From positions 1 to 64,000 of the forward strand of contig JANBPK010001058.1 of assembly GCA_027579435.1 (NCBI GenBank): 64,000 bases of DNA. Direction: 5' to 3'. The DNA comes from Candolleomyces eurysporus. Its lineage: Eukaryota > Basidiomycota > Agaricomycetes > Agaricales > Psathyrellaceae. The translations under genes and the position numbers were made by a program. Below, piece after piece: positions 11,565 to 20,739 of the stretch (position 1 is its first letter; each line of letters begins with the position of its first letter). The notes under the pieces were generated by a model that worked only from the letters and a program-made list of their open reading frames with translations, did not search any database and had not been told where the DNA came from.

Positions 11565-11845
11565 ATCTACCAACACCTTTTCATTATATCGGATGTGCTG
11601 ATTGTCTAGCTCGGACTGATCGCCTAGTTCAAGGCTGCATCAATTCTGAGTGCCGACACGTTGGGAACACCTTTTCATCTTATCGGTGCTAATTACCTAG
11701 CTCAAGGCTGCATCAACTCTGAATGCCGACACGTTGGGAACACTTTTCATCTTATCGGTGCTAATTACCTAGCTCAAGGCTGCGCCAACTCTGAATGCCG
11801 ACACCTTGGGAACACCTTTTCATCGTATCGGTGCTAATTACCCTT
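11565..11845. repeat. Tandem repeat of about 73 bp, three copies plus a partial
   Basis: Units start at about 11,630, 11,703 and 11,775 and share CAAGGCTGC, TGCCGACAC, TTGGGAACAC, TTTTCAT and ATCGGTGCTAATTACC. A shorter, more diverged unit precedes them. A single related unit occurs upstream of the 32.6 kb gene (32,150-32,230). The repeats sit just before the conserved upstream block of the 12.1 kb gene. Confidence 0.75.
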
Positions 11846-11849
11846 CTCA

Positions 11850-12110
11850 TATTTCATGTTCCTGACCACCTCCAGGGTACTTAAAGGTTCTTCCTTGTGC
11901 ACAGATTTCCAGAATATCGCTCTTGTGCTGCCTGTGACACAAACCGAAAGCACGCACAGGCTTTTCAGCAACCAAGGCCCAACAACCAATATCTTTCTGG
12001 CAATCTCAACACAAACCACACGCGACGGCTTTGTCCTCGCTTCCACCCCTCCTCCGTTCATATACCCTTCTTGCTCTCTGTACTTGCAGCTGTTCAATTA
12101 CAGTTAGACC
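11850..12110 (+). promoter_or_regulatory. Conserved upstream block shared with the 32.6 kb gene
   Basis: This segment aligns by eye with 32,265-32,470 upstream of the prion-like gene. Shared runs include TTAAAGGTTCTTCCTT / TTTAAAGGTTCTTCCTT, GCACAGATTT.CCAGA.AATATCGC, CCTGTGA.ACA, AACAAC.AT.ATCTTTCT and GGCTTTGTCCTCG. The conservation between two dispersed loci whose coding parts differ points to a common promoter or a shared 5' leader. The 3' end of the block also resembles the leader of the 4.7 kb gene (CTGTTCAAT, TAGACCAAGA). Confidence 0.55.
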
Positions 12111-12137
12111 AAGACAGTATTTCTCCTCAAGGGATTC

Positions 12138-12673
12138 ATGTCAACCACGCCAGACATTTCCCGGACAAATGCCCAGACGGGAGGTGTATTGGTGTTGTTT
12201 AACAATATGTATTACTCTGGAGCACATCATAATAGCCCGACTTTCCTTGGTGCGTGCAGACCCTCATTCTCTGCTAGATCTGACCATGTACGTCTACTTA
12301 TACAGCGGATGGCTCTTTCAATACTGCAGTTAACAGCCGCGGACCATTATCGAATCCAGGTGGGTTTGAAAGTTCACTCTTGCTCTCGTCCTCATCCTCG
12401 CTCGTATTTCCCTCAATCAGCGTATGTTAATTACGACTTCCTTTTCGCCGCAGATTCTCAAGGTGGAAGAGGAACACGGCAGAACTGGCCGCCGGCACCT
12501 TCTCCCCCGCCTCTTCGGAGAAGGCGAAAGAGAGGGAGAAAGGGAGGAGCAAGAAGACAGGGAGTTGGATGGCCGGACTCTTTCAGGGAAGCTCTAGTAA
12601 GAACTTGGGCTTGGATCTTTCGGGTGATGAGGGCGCTCTTGGGAATGAGGAGTCCAAATGCAAGTCGAAGTGA
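12138..12673 (+). CDS. Short paralogue of the Q/Y-rich protein, lysine-rich tail kept, Q/Y region lost (family member 2)
   Basis: Three exons, 12138-12249, 12306-12359 and 12483-12673, give 118 aa with consistent phase. Exons 1 and 2 match the first two exons of the 4.7 kb gene, including the first intron position. Residues 22-36 read NNMYYSGAHHNSPTF. Exon 3 encodes the basic tail: residues around 80-100 contain KGRSKKTGSWMAGLF, matching KKRGSWMTSFF of member 1. The Q/Y-rich middle is absent, so the acceptor at 12482 joins directly to the tail. This acceptor was chosen because a closer one at 12453 puts the tail out of frame. It is the only gene in the duplicated block that still looks intact. 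Function unknown. Confidence 0.55.
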
Positions 12674-12944
12674 CGTTCAGCCTCGGGGTTCGGGAAGAAG
12701 TAAAGTTGCTTGGATTAGGTTAAGTGGTCCAGGTCTGGTAATGGGTTTTTTCTTGGGATATTTATCGTGTCGCTGGGACTTTGCTCGACTTTGGATTCTG
12801 AATTTCGGATCGAACTGATGAATGCTATGATTCATTGCACTAACTTCTGATTAATACTTATTCGACGCATTCAGTCTTTGAAAAGGAAGAAAGGGCCGTA
12901 AAACTTACACACTCTTATCTCCTACTTTCACTTCCAATATTCTC

Positions 12945-13282
12945 CTAATGACCGTCTTTCTAGTATCAGGTGTCTTTCCCCCCGAACTCGTCTGCCTTTG
13001 AGTCGAGTTGTCTTCCAAGTATCGATATTTCCCATATTTTATCCTCTTTTTTAGCACCAACATCAGAGGTGCTATCTTTTAGGGTGTATACCCTATGGCA
13101 TCTTGGAACGCCGGTAATGTCGTTTCAATGCTGTCGGAGAAACCGTCGGCTATTCGCCGACATGAGCCTATAGTCTATGGTGAGGGAAAGTGGAGGGATG
13201 AGGGGACGCACAATGAAGGATGTTTTGGGATACCGCAAGGATTTTTTCTGAGAAGATAGTTTTTTCATTTTTTGAAGGTATT
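12945..13282 (-). pseudogene. Prefoldin subunit 3 pseudogene (5' half)
   Basis: On the minus strand this region matches exons 1 to 3 of the prefoldin gene at 7211-7604 and their introns, at perhaps 75-80% identity by eye. The start codon is lost, indels break exons 1 to 3, and exons 4 and 5 are missing. Order and orientation relative to the MRD1 pseudogene are the same as in the intact pair. Confidence 0.8.
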
Positions 13283-13577
13283 GCGAGCGAGCGAAAGAAG
13301 GGTTAGGAATTAAGCGCTCAGCAGATTAGAGGCCATGGCGGCCGGTAAGCACCGAGCGGAGTTTGATTTGGGGGCACCACGGTTTCGCGTTCAAATCTCT
13401 TATAATTACATGATAATCGACATTGTCGACGAGCGGAATTCACATTCCTCCAATATAACTACCAGTACAAACCACTCATCCTCCAAACCCTAGCCAGTCG
13501 CACTTTAAGTCGCACTGACAAAACATGCACGTAGTAATGAGGCCCGTCTCGTTCTCCGTTCCCCTCATTTTGCCATT

Positions 13578-16480
13578 TCAACTCGGCTGATCGTCAAAAA
13601 CCTTCCAGACTACGTCACCCGATCGCCTCTTCCAACATTTCCAGTAGCCCGGCATTTCGACGCCAAAGTTTCACTGAAATAGACTCGTGACCAGCCGGAG
13701 AATGAGGATGGAGAGTGGGGAGAATCCTCAATTCTCGCTGAAACGCGATGGGACTTCCAGGTGATTTGGGTTTGTGGGGCTCCAGACCCCCCAGGAGGCG
13801 CAGAAGGCGAAGGAGTGTGATTTGATACGACGTTTATTGATTCGATGAGGACTAGCGTAGGGATTGTCGAGGTACGTTTCTTCCTGTGGATTTTTAGTTT
13901 AGAAGGACGCAAGCTGATATTTTCTCTGACCAGGATAAAGGCCACAAACCCTCACCTAGACTTAGCAAGCACCAAGGCTAGGTCCATCCCCTGGCGAAGC
14001 TCCATTTTCTACGGCTATGGCGAAAGGAACCGCCGACACGGACACCATCTGTCCCCGCAGAATGCAAGCAGCTGGAGCAGTTACTGGAAGCGATGACTCC
14101 CAGAAGAAAGGGCCCTCTTACGTTAACGAGGACCTGCTGCTCTTCTTTGTCCTCCCTCTAAATCCACCTCCACTTCCGCTAAGACCAGGGAGCGGGACGG
14201 TGATGACCGAGAAGATGTGGAGATNGGGGGGACGAAGACTCGTCATCTCCTCCACTGGCTTTAGAACCGTTTGTCCAACATGGAATGGCTTGAGCGGTGG
14301 ATGTCTTCCAACGTCGACAAAGTTGTTGAAGAAAGGTGTCTGAACGGTCCGACTACGAGGACGGCGCAAGGGACGATCATAAGGACCCGATGAGGTGCGT
14401 CGTCCCTGTTCCCCACCTCTAATTCTTGGTGTAGTTGCTCACAGCGATATTGCTAGATGGCGGTGGAAGACTCGAAACTGAGGAAGAATCAAAGGCACTA
14501 TCAAAGAGACCACTCTCCTCATCGCAGGATTGTTTGTTCGCAATTTGACATTCTCGTGTACCGGGGAAGAGTTGGAGGAGCATTTTAGACCGTTTAGGAA
14601 TCTCACATGGGTGAGGATCTGCTCTCAACTTTCTTCAATTTTGCGTTCTTTTCTTCCCCCTCGACATCGACCTACAGTCCTGGGGCCATCAAGGGTTGAC
14701 GATCTATGATGATACCATCTAGATAGGGACATCAGTCCCCCTCCTTCGTAGGGACATGTTGATCCACATATTGATAGTAAATCTGAGTCTTCCTTCCCTC
14801 CCTTTTTGCCGTTTTGGAAACAGCTTTACTGACCTCTATTCTCTTTCAGGCGAGAATGCGACCCGGATTTTACTTAAGCCCTAAGGATGGTGCCTCTCGG
14901 ATAGGGACATTCCATTTTTATCCTATTTACGCTCAATGATCTGACAGGTCCCCTCGACCACAGGCCCACACCCTTATCGACCTCAACACCAGGCAAAGCA
15001 AAGGTCCAGCCTACTTCACGTTTGCCTCGACGAAACCGTCGCTGCGCACAAGTCCCTGGATAAATCGTCCTTCAGGGGAGGTTGTTGCATATCCTCTGTG
15101 CTGTCGATCTTCAAGGGATTTCTGGCAATAGGGAAAGAGTTTCATCAGAGTATGTTGTATACTATATGAATGTTAGTCGGTTTTCTCATAACGTGATTAA
15201 TTGGAGTAAGTTCCTCTGAAAGCTCAACGAGCAACCCTCGGGGCAAAGTTGGCGCTTGCGGAAGTGCATATTATAAAGGAGACGAGGGCGTACATCGAAT
15301 TGCAGGAGGTCGTCTTATTTTCTTTCCGATCCCAGACTCCAATTCCAGTCGTCCACACGGATCGGATACGTGATACTCGTCAAATATACCCCGCGAACTC
15401 TTTGAACCTCTTGGAGAGCTGAGGCGTATTCTTGTACCGCCCCCGCGGGCACAACTGCTGTCGTGGGGTACGTCAAAGCGGAAGCGACGGGGAAGGAATT
15501 TAGGAGTGTAGTGTATCGGCGGACGGGGAGTTCGCTCGTGTATTTGGAGAAAGGGCCTGTGGGGATGTTCGATCCGAGTGCTGCCGGAGCAGGGGATGTA
15601 GATGAAGAGAGGAAGGAGATGTTGGAGAGGACTGCTGTTAGATTCTCCGAGGGCCGAGCTTCGGCGGCTGGTACATTGGGAGAGGGAGANGGGGGAAACA
15701 GGAGAGGTAGGAACGACGTTATACATACGGAACTTATTGGCGACGACTCAGGAAAGGTTTACCTCCGTCGTCTTCGCTTCCTTACCTTCCTTCCTCTTTG
15801 TGCCTATCTGGACTAAACCGAACCCTAAGAGACCCAACTCGAAGCTTAGAATGGCCTACGGCTTCGTTGGGTTCCAGCACCCTGAGAGCGCCAAGAAGGC
15901 TTGAAGAGTATGCAAAGTTTCGTGCGTGATGGGTTTGAAGTTCGCGGGAGGGGGAGGGAGAAGATGTTTTGGGTGCAGAGGAGGGTACAGGAGCGAAGGC
16001 GAGGACGACGAAGATGATTTTGAAGAATGTGCCGTATGACACCACGAAGGAGGACATCAGGGAGTTGTTCAGGTGTGTTTACCTCCCTCTTTGTTTTCCA
16101 GCTCGTTTTGTTTTTTCTGTCGCTTGTATGAAAGAAAAGCAACTTTCGTTTCTACTGACATTTTTTTCCCCTGCAGTGCCCATGGAAAGCTTAAATCAGT
16201 CCGCCTCCCCAAGAAATTCAATTCCCGAACACGAAGCTTTGCCTTCCTCGAATTTGTCACATGGAACGAGGCCGAGAACGCTTTCAACGCCCTCAAGCCT
16301 CAAGCATACACATTTACTTGGGCGGCATCTTGTGCTCGAGTGGGCTGCCAGAGGAACAGGGTATATGCGCTTAGGAAAAGGCGGGAGTGGGCTTGGAGAT
16401 GGAAAGGGGAGTATGCTGGGGAGGCAGAGGATGCTGGGGAAGAAGGGAGTCAGAGGAGGGGTCGGAAGGTTAATTCAAGT
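13578..16480 (+). pseudogene. MRD1 pseudogene
   Basis: Colinear with the intact MRD1 gene from RRM1 (start codon mutated just before the Ser-Thr-Arg-Leu codons) through the last RRM and tail. Recognisable pieces include the VKNLPDYVT stretch near 13,590, the FVRNLTFSCTGEELEEHF stretch near 14,535, a truncated RRM3 near 15,370, GYGFVGF-like sequence near 15,860 and ILKNVPYDTTKEDIRELF near 16,020. Many single-base indels and deletions disrupt the frame. Exon-intron borders are still visible near 13,870, 16,073 and 16,176. It cannot make a full Mrd1 protein. Confidence 0.9.
14699..14792 (+). ncRNA. Third box C/D snoRNA-like copy, inside the MRD1 pseudogene
   Basis: C box ATGATGA at 14706-14712, guide CTAGATAGGGACAT plus CAG, TGTTGATCC, TTGATAGTAA and D box CTGA at 14783-14786. 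The C box and D box are at least as good as in the intact gene's copy 1, although the host gene is broken. A further remnant near 14,885-14,910 keeps GGATAGGGACAT but has no D box. This copy may still be expressed if the pseudogene is transcribed and spliced. Confidence 0.5.
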
Positions 16481-16559
16481 TGAAGTTTTTCTTATTGTAG
16501 TTTATCTTTTGTCGGATGGGATGCTGTTATTCGAGTGAATCCCATACTATTTCCAAGTT

Positions 16560-17094
16560 GGAAGATGTGATAAGACGAGCAACAGGAGCAGCCAGGATCA
16601 CATGAGGATCCAAACATCGCGCTGCTCTCTATTAATAATACGAGGACGATGAGCTCGTCGTCGGCGTCGCGTCTGTACCACCCTCCAGGTCTCGGCAACT
16701 CGCACGGACATGGGCACGGGCATGGACACCCGTATCTCACGGGATGCCCCCTCCTCGTCGTCATTGGGTAAGAAACCGACAATTCCGAGACACGCCAGGT
16801 TGGAGATGTCAGTCACCCTGCTGCCGACTTGAAACATCCCCTCCCTTCCTCCCTTTTCGTGAGCGTTCTTTGTGATACAAGAAGTGAGTGGATTGTCGTA
16901 TGTGTGTTGTCGTTCATCCTCGTATTTATCCTTCTTTATTCGGTCTAAAACCGGACCTTCGCGATCTTTGTCTACGACTCATTTATTATTACTTACTTAT
17001 TCGTATTTTCTTGATAATCTGAATATTTGTTGTACCGACCGACTTTAAGCTCTCTTAATGCCTCGGTAGTAGTATACAAGGGTATGTTGGCACT
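16560..17094. other. Intergenic stretch, nothing recognised
   Basis: The similarity to the MRD1 3' region ends at about 16,560. The following 500 bases hold no supported gene. They probably contain the 3' end of the next minus-strand gene. Confidence 0.5.
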
Positions 17095-17843
17095 CTAGAC
17101 TTTACTTTTCTTACCTTCGTTCCCCTCCTCGTTCCCCCCTCCCATCTTCCGGCCTTCAGCGTTCAAAAGCTCAGGAAACTGAGATTTAATGTATCGCAAT
17201 GCTTCTTCGGCCGCGGCTCGCTTTGCCGCCTCTGGTGTATCCCCACACCCATGACCCAATTTCATCGGTGAGCCATCAAGCGAATTCACTGGTTGCGCAG
17301 AGGACTCGTCAGTGTGCATATGATTCAATGAATAGACGCGGCGTTACCTTGAATGAAAGCAATGCATACCTGTCCGTCTCTTTTCACGACCTGAAAACTT
17401 GGCTGACTCCTAAACAGGGTGTACAGGGCACGACGGAGATCTTCGATGGGGTCAGTGCGTCCACCAAGCATACCCAATGCCACGAGTGGTGCTGCGGCAC
17501 ATACTATGGAATACTCATTCAGCGAAAGGCCCGGTCCACAATACAAGGAGCCTCGTACCGGTTGCTGCGAGAGTCGAAACTGCGTTGCAATTAACGTTTA
17601 CAGTGGAAATGCGGACATCGTTTCCTGCTCTGACGACCTTCGTTGAGCGATTGTGCCCTCCACTAAATAATTCGGATAAGATTCACGTCCACTCTGAAGT
17701 GTGTGCAAGACCGACCTTTCGTACGTAGTAGCATTGACATCGCCAGAAATGTCACCGTTGTAGATGGATCCTTGGGCATTCTCCTGATTATACACCGTTT
17801 TGGAGATCGGTCTCAGGCGAATGCCTTCTCCAGAAGAGGACAT
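17095..17843 (-). CDS. Small hypothetical protein with a dsRBD-like C-terminal segment
   Basis: Four exons on the minus strand, 17843-17725, 17662-17559, 17503-17370 and 17304-17095, give 188 aa with all phases consistent. The N-terminus contains NGDISGDVNATT (residues 28-39), then a Val/Asn-rich stretch and a short hydrophobic Ala/Val/Leu segment (about 75-92). Residues about 138-160 read GHGCGDTPEAAKRAAAEEAL. That resembles the end of a double-stranded RNA-binding domain (GxGxSKKxAKxxAAxxAL), where the Lys-Arg helix contacts RNA. The first part of a dsRBD is not obvious, so RNA binding is only a suggestion. The tail is lysine-rich. The hand-spliced model avoids several in-frame stops, which supports the introns. 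Confidence 0.6.
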
Positions 17844-19655
17844 GGCTTGTTGGTGAGGGGGGTTCGTTGCCAGCAAGGGGGGGGGGAATGGTGGGCGGCG
17901 AGAGATAGAGTGTGGCGTATGCCACGGTCACAAGTACACAACAGCTTTCGAGTCATATTTCAAAGCAAGGCAAAACAATAGAAGCTAAGCGCCAAACGAG
18001 CGCTCCTGNCCCCCCGTCCTGGCCGTAAGAAACGAAAGTAGTGAAAAAAGCACTGTATTAACTGTGGAAAATATCGGCCCGCGGCCAACTTTATAAATTG
18101 AAGCTGATCGAAACCTTCGAAGGCAACCAGCATTCATGTCGGTCGACGTGCCCAGGCAAATTGCGAAGCAAATAGTATGTATTTCGAACGATAAATGATG
18201 TATCTTGGGTATATACGTATCTACAGCACCACACACACACACAGGGAAGCTTGCACAGAAATAAAAAGACTGGACCNAGTGAGGGAGGATAAGATGAAAG
18301 CACGGTCAAGAGATGCTGGGCAGACGAAGCAAGCGGAATCCCAGCAGACTTTGATGGGCCGATCATCCTGATGGCCAGCCAACTTTTCTAGCCGAAGAGG
18401 CCCTAAGACCTACTACCTTACAGTAGTAGCCATGTCTTGGTGCACCAGGGGGGGGAACGATGTACCGGAGTCAAAATACCCCGAAACCCGTACAACGACA
18501 TTTCTAATTTGGCCTTCCAGTGGGGAGTCGTTGGAGGCAATGAAATTTAATAGAACTAACACCTCCAAGAATATTTTCGCGCTTAGGGTTGGGGCAGGAG
18601 GGGGGCCTGAGACAACTAAGACTGATGAGAGAATGCTCACAGGCTCACAGCGAGGTTTTCGAGCTTGTAGAGGCAGCTGGATGCAATGGAGATTGAACTG
18701 GAAGTACTGCCGGGAATAGCTTTGCCATGAAAGTACTTGGAGGCGACGATGGCTGAAGAAACCAAACTTCCAGCAATATATTTGCGCTGGCAGCTTGTAT
18801 GCGATGGTGATTGAAATGACCAAACTCGCAGCAGTATCATTACGCTGAGAGTCGCTGCAAGCGGCGGGAGTCACAAAGGTGAGGGTCTCCAGCGATATGT
18901 TCCAGCCACAGGGGGCAGAGGGCCACTGGTATTGAAAGAGGGTTCCCGGAGTGAAGGATTTATACTGAGGAGTGGTTGCAAGTGATAGCAAGTCCCTTTG
19001 ATCCGTTAGATTTTTGCGCTGAGAGCAGGCGATGGGGTTGAGGAGATGGAGCCCTTGGCAAGATCTTTTAGGAGAAGGTTCAAGTTGGGGGTAAGGGAGT
19101 GACTATGGCGGCAAACTTTACGTCTCTACCGCCGGTGTTCGTGCCGGTGTGCGAATGCTAAAGAATGCTGTCGAGGTGTGTTGGTATGGCGAGGGTGACT
19201 TCGCATGGGTGACTTTAACATCGAAGGAGGCTATTTCTATACAAGAGTAGACTTGGGGACGGTGCACGGCTGAGATCTCAATATAGTTGGCTCTCGGGCT
19301 ACGATCGCTGATTCCAGCGGCTGCTGAGGCCTCTTGATCCAGCGTAGGCAGCTTGAAAATTTAAAGGTGGACGGATTTCCAAGCCACGAATTGTGCATTT
19401 CAGGCTACGACTGTTAATTTCAGGCTACGACCGCTGATTTCAAATCCAGCGCCCGCTAGAGCTTTGACGTTCTACTTTGATCTCTCTCCATCTTCCTTGT
19501 CGTCGTTTGTGTCAATAGTTCTAGACACCCGTCTCGATTTCTGACGTCCTGCCGCCCCCCCACCAAGCGCCTTCACATGACTAGCTGGTGTGCCCAAACG
19601 ATCTTTATCCTACTTGCATCTCACCTAAGCTGTCTTATCTAGTAGAGAACCCCCT
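17844..19655. other. Long non-coding stretch with imperfect internal repeats
   Basis: No confident gene. An open minus-strand frame of 192 codons (18413-18991) has poor composition and no domain. Between about 18,640 and 18,880 short units recur, built on GCTTGTA, GCGATGG.GATTGAA and CAGCA.TAT. A run of CA dinucleotides is at 18,230-18,243 and a G-run at 17,878-17,886. From about 19,380 the phrase TTTCAGGCTACGAC repeats twice. Confidence 0.5.
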
Positions 19656-19659
19656 CCAT

Positions 19660-20245
19660 GCCTCCTGGAGTGATGCCAGTGCCCTGTTGCTGCCTTGCTC
19701 CTAGCATCGAAAAAACTTGACTTCTCCTGTCGACCACCTACCTCACCCTTGGTCACCTTTCCCCTCTCTGGGAAGCCGGAAAGTCTGGACCACAGCAGCT
19801 ATGGAGCTTCTTCAGCAACGAGGCAGTAAGCGAATAAATACCAAGGCCACACAGCACACCTTCACTTTCACCTCTCCTCGTTTTTCTCTTCACGCCCTTC
19901 ACAGCCATGGTCATGTTCGGAATTCCGGAAGATGTTTTCTCTTTGACGAGGGAATTGGCTTGCAAGTCTAGTTAACGTGCAAAGGATACTCCTAGGAATG
20001 TGAGTATGGAAGCAGCACCAGCCGAGAAGAAGTGGACGGCAGAGGAGACGCGGATGCCTTTTACTGGGTGTGATAAGGTGCGTCTCTCGTTCTCCTGGAC
20101 CGAAACGCTCTGCACTTTCTAACTCTCCGACTACAGCATGGTGTGGGGAACGAGACGGCCATCTTCCAATACCCAACCCTCGAATTTGACGACTGGATGC
20201 CACAAAGAAGCCGAGTATGCCGGGTTGAAAGGTTAAGTCGAAAGC
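19660..20245 (+). pseudogene. Truncated, decayed 5' copy of the Myb gene
   Basis: The promoter/leader of the intact Myb gene (20,340-20,740) is repeated here at 19,660-20,000: GTCGACCAC, CTTTCCCCTCTC, GGAGCTTCTTCAGCAACGAGG, TTCTCTTCACGC. It is followed by a degraded first Myb repeat: GAGAAGAAGTGGACGGC at about 20,030, the intron, and CATGGTGTGGGGAACGAG at about 20,138. The Pro/Ser-rich N-terminus is missing, and the VDLKD motif is destroyed. No open frame remains. Confidence 0.75.
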
Positions 20246-20739
20246 CTTGTTATTATCGTAGTTATGGGGTGCTCGTATTGAATAGATACTGGCCCATGTT
20301 CCCAAATGAAATGATGCCGTTGTGCCCCTGTTGCCACTTTGCTTAGCATCAAAGAGGATTTTGATTTCGAATTCTCTTGTCGACCACACCACAACGTGCC
20401 TTTCGCCTGTTCCCCTGCGTCATCGCCTCTCCCCTCTCTCTGTAGCCGGAGAGTCTGGGCCACAACAGCTTTGGAGCTTCTTCCAGCAACGAGGCAGCAA
20501 GCGAAAAACAGGCGATTTGTCCGACTTTGTATCATATCAACAGAACCCACCGCTACGGCCACGCAACACACACCCTTCACCTTCACCCCTCAACTCGTTT
20601 TCTCTTCACGCACTTCACAGCAATACGCAATCACGGAGGATTTTTTTTCGCTTTTCTTCTATCGACGAGGGAGAGAAGGGAATTGGGTCGATAGTCAAGC
20701 CAGGCCATACGTAACCATTAACGGGGTGCTCCTACGAAA

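Noticed and set aside
18413..18991. 192-codon minus-strand open frame
   Set aside because: No domain, Ser/Pro/Leu composition typical of an antisense of repeats, no splice logic, and it overlaps imperfect direct repeats.
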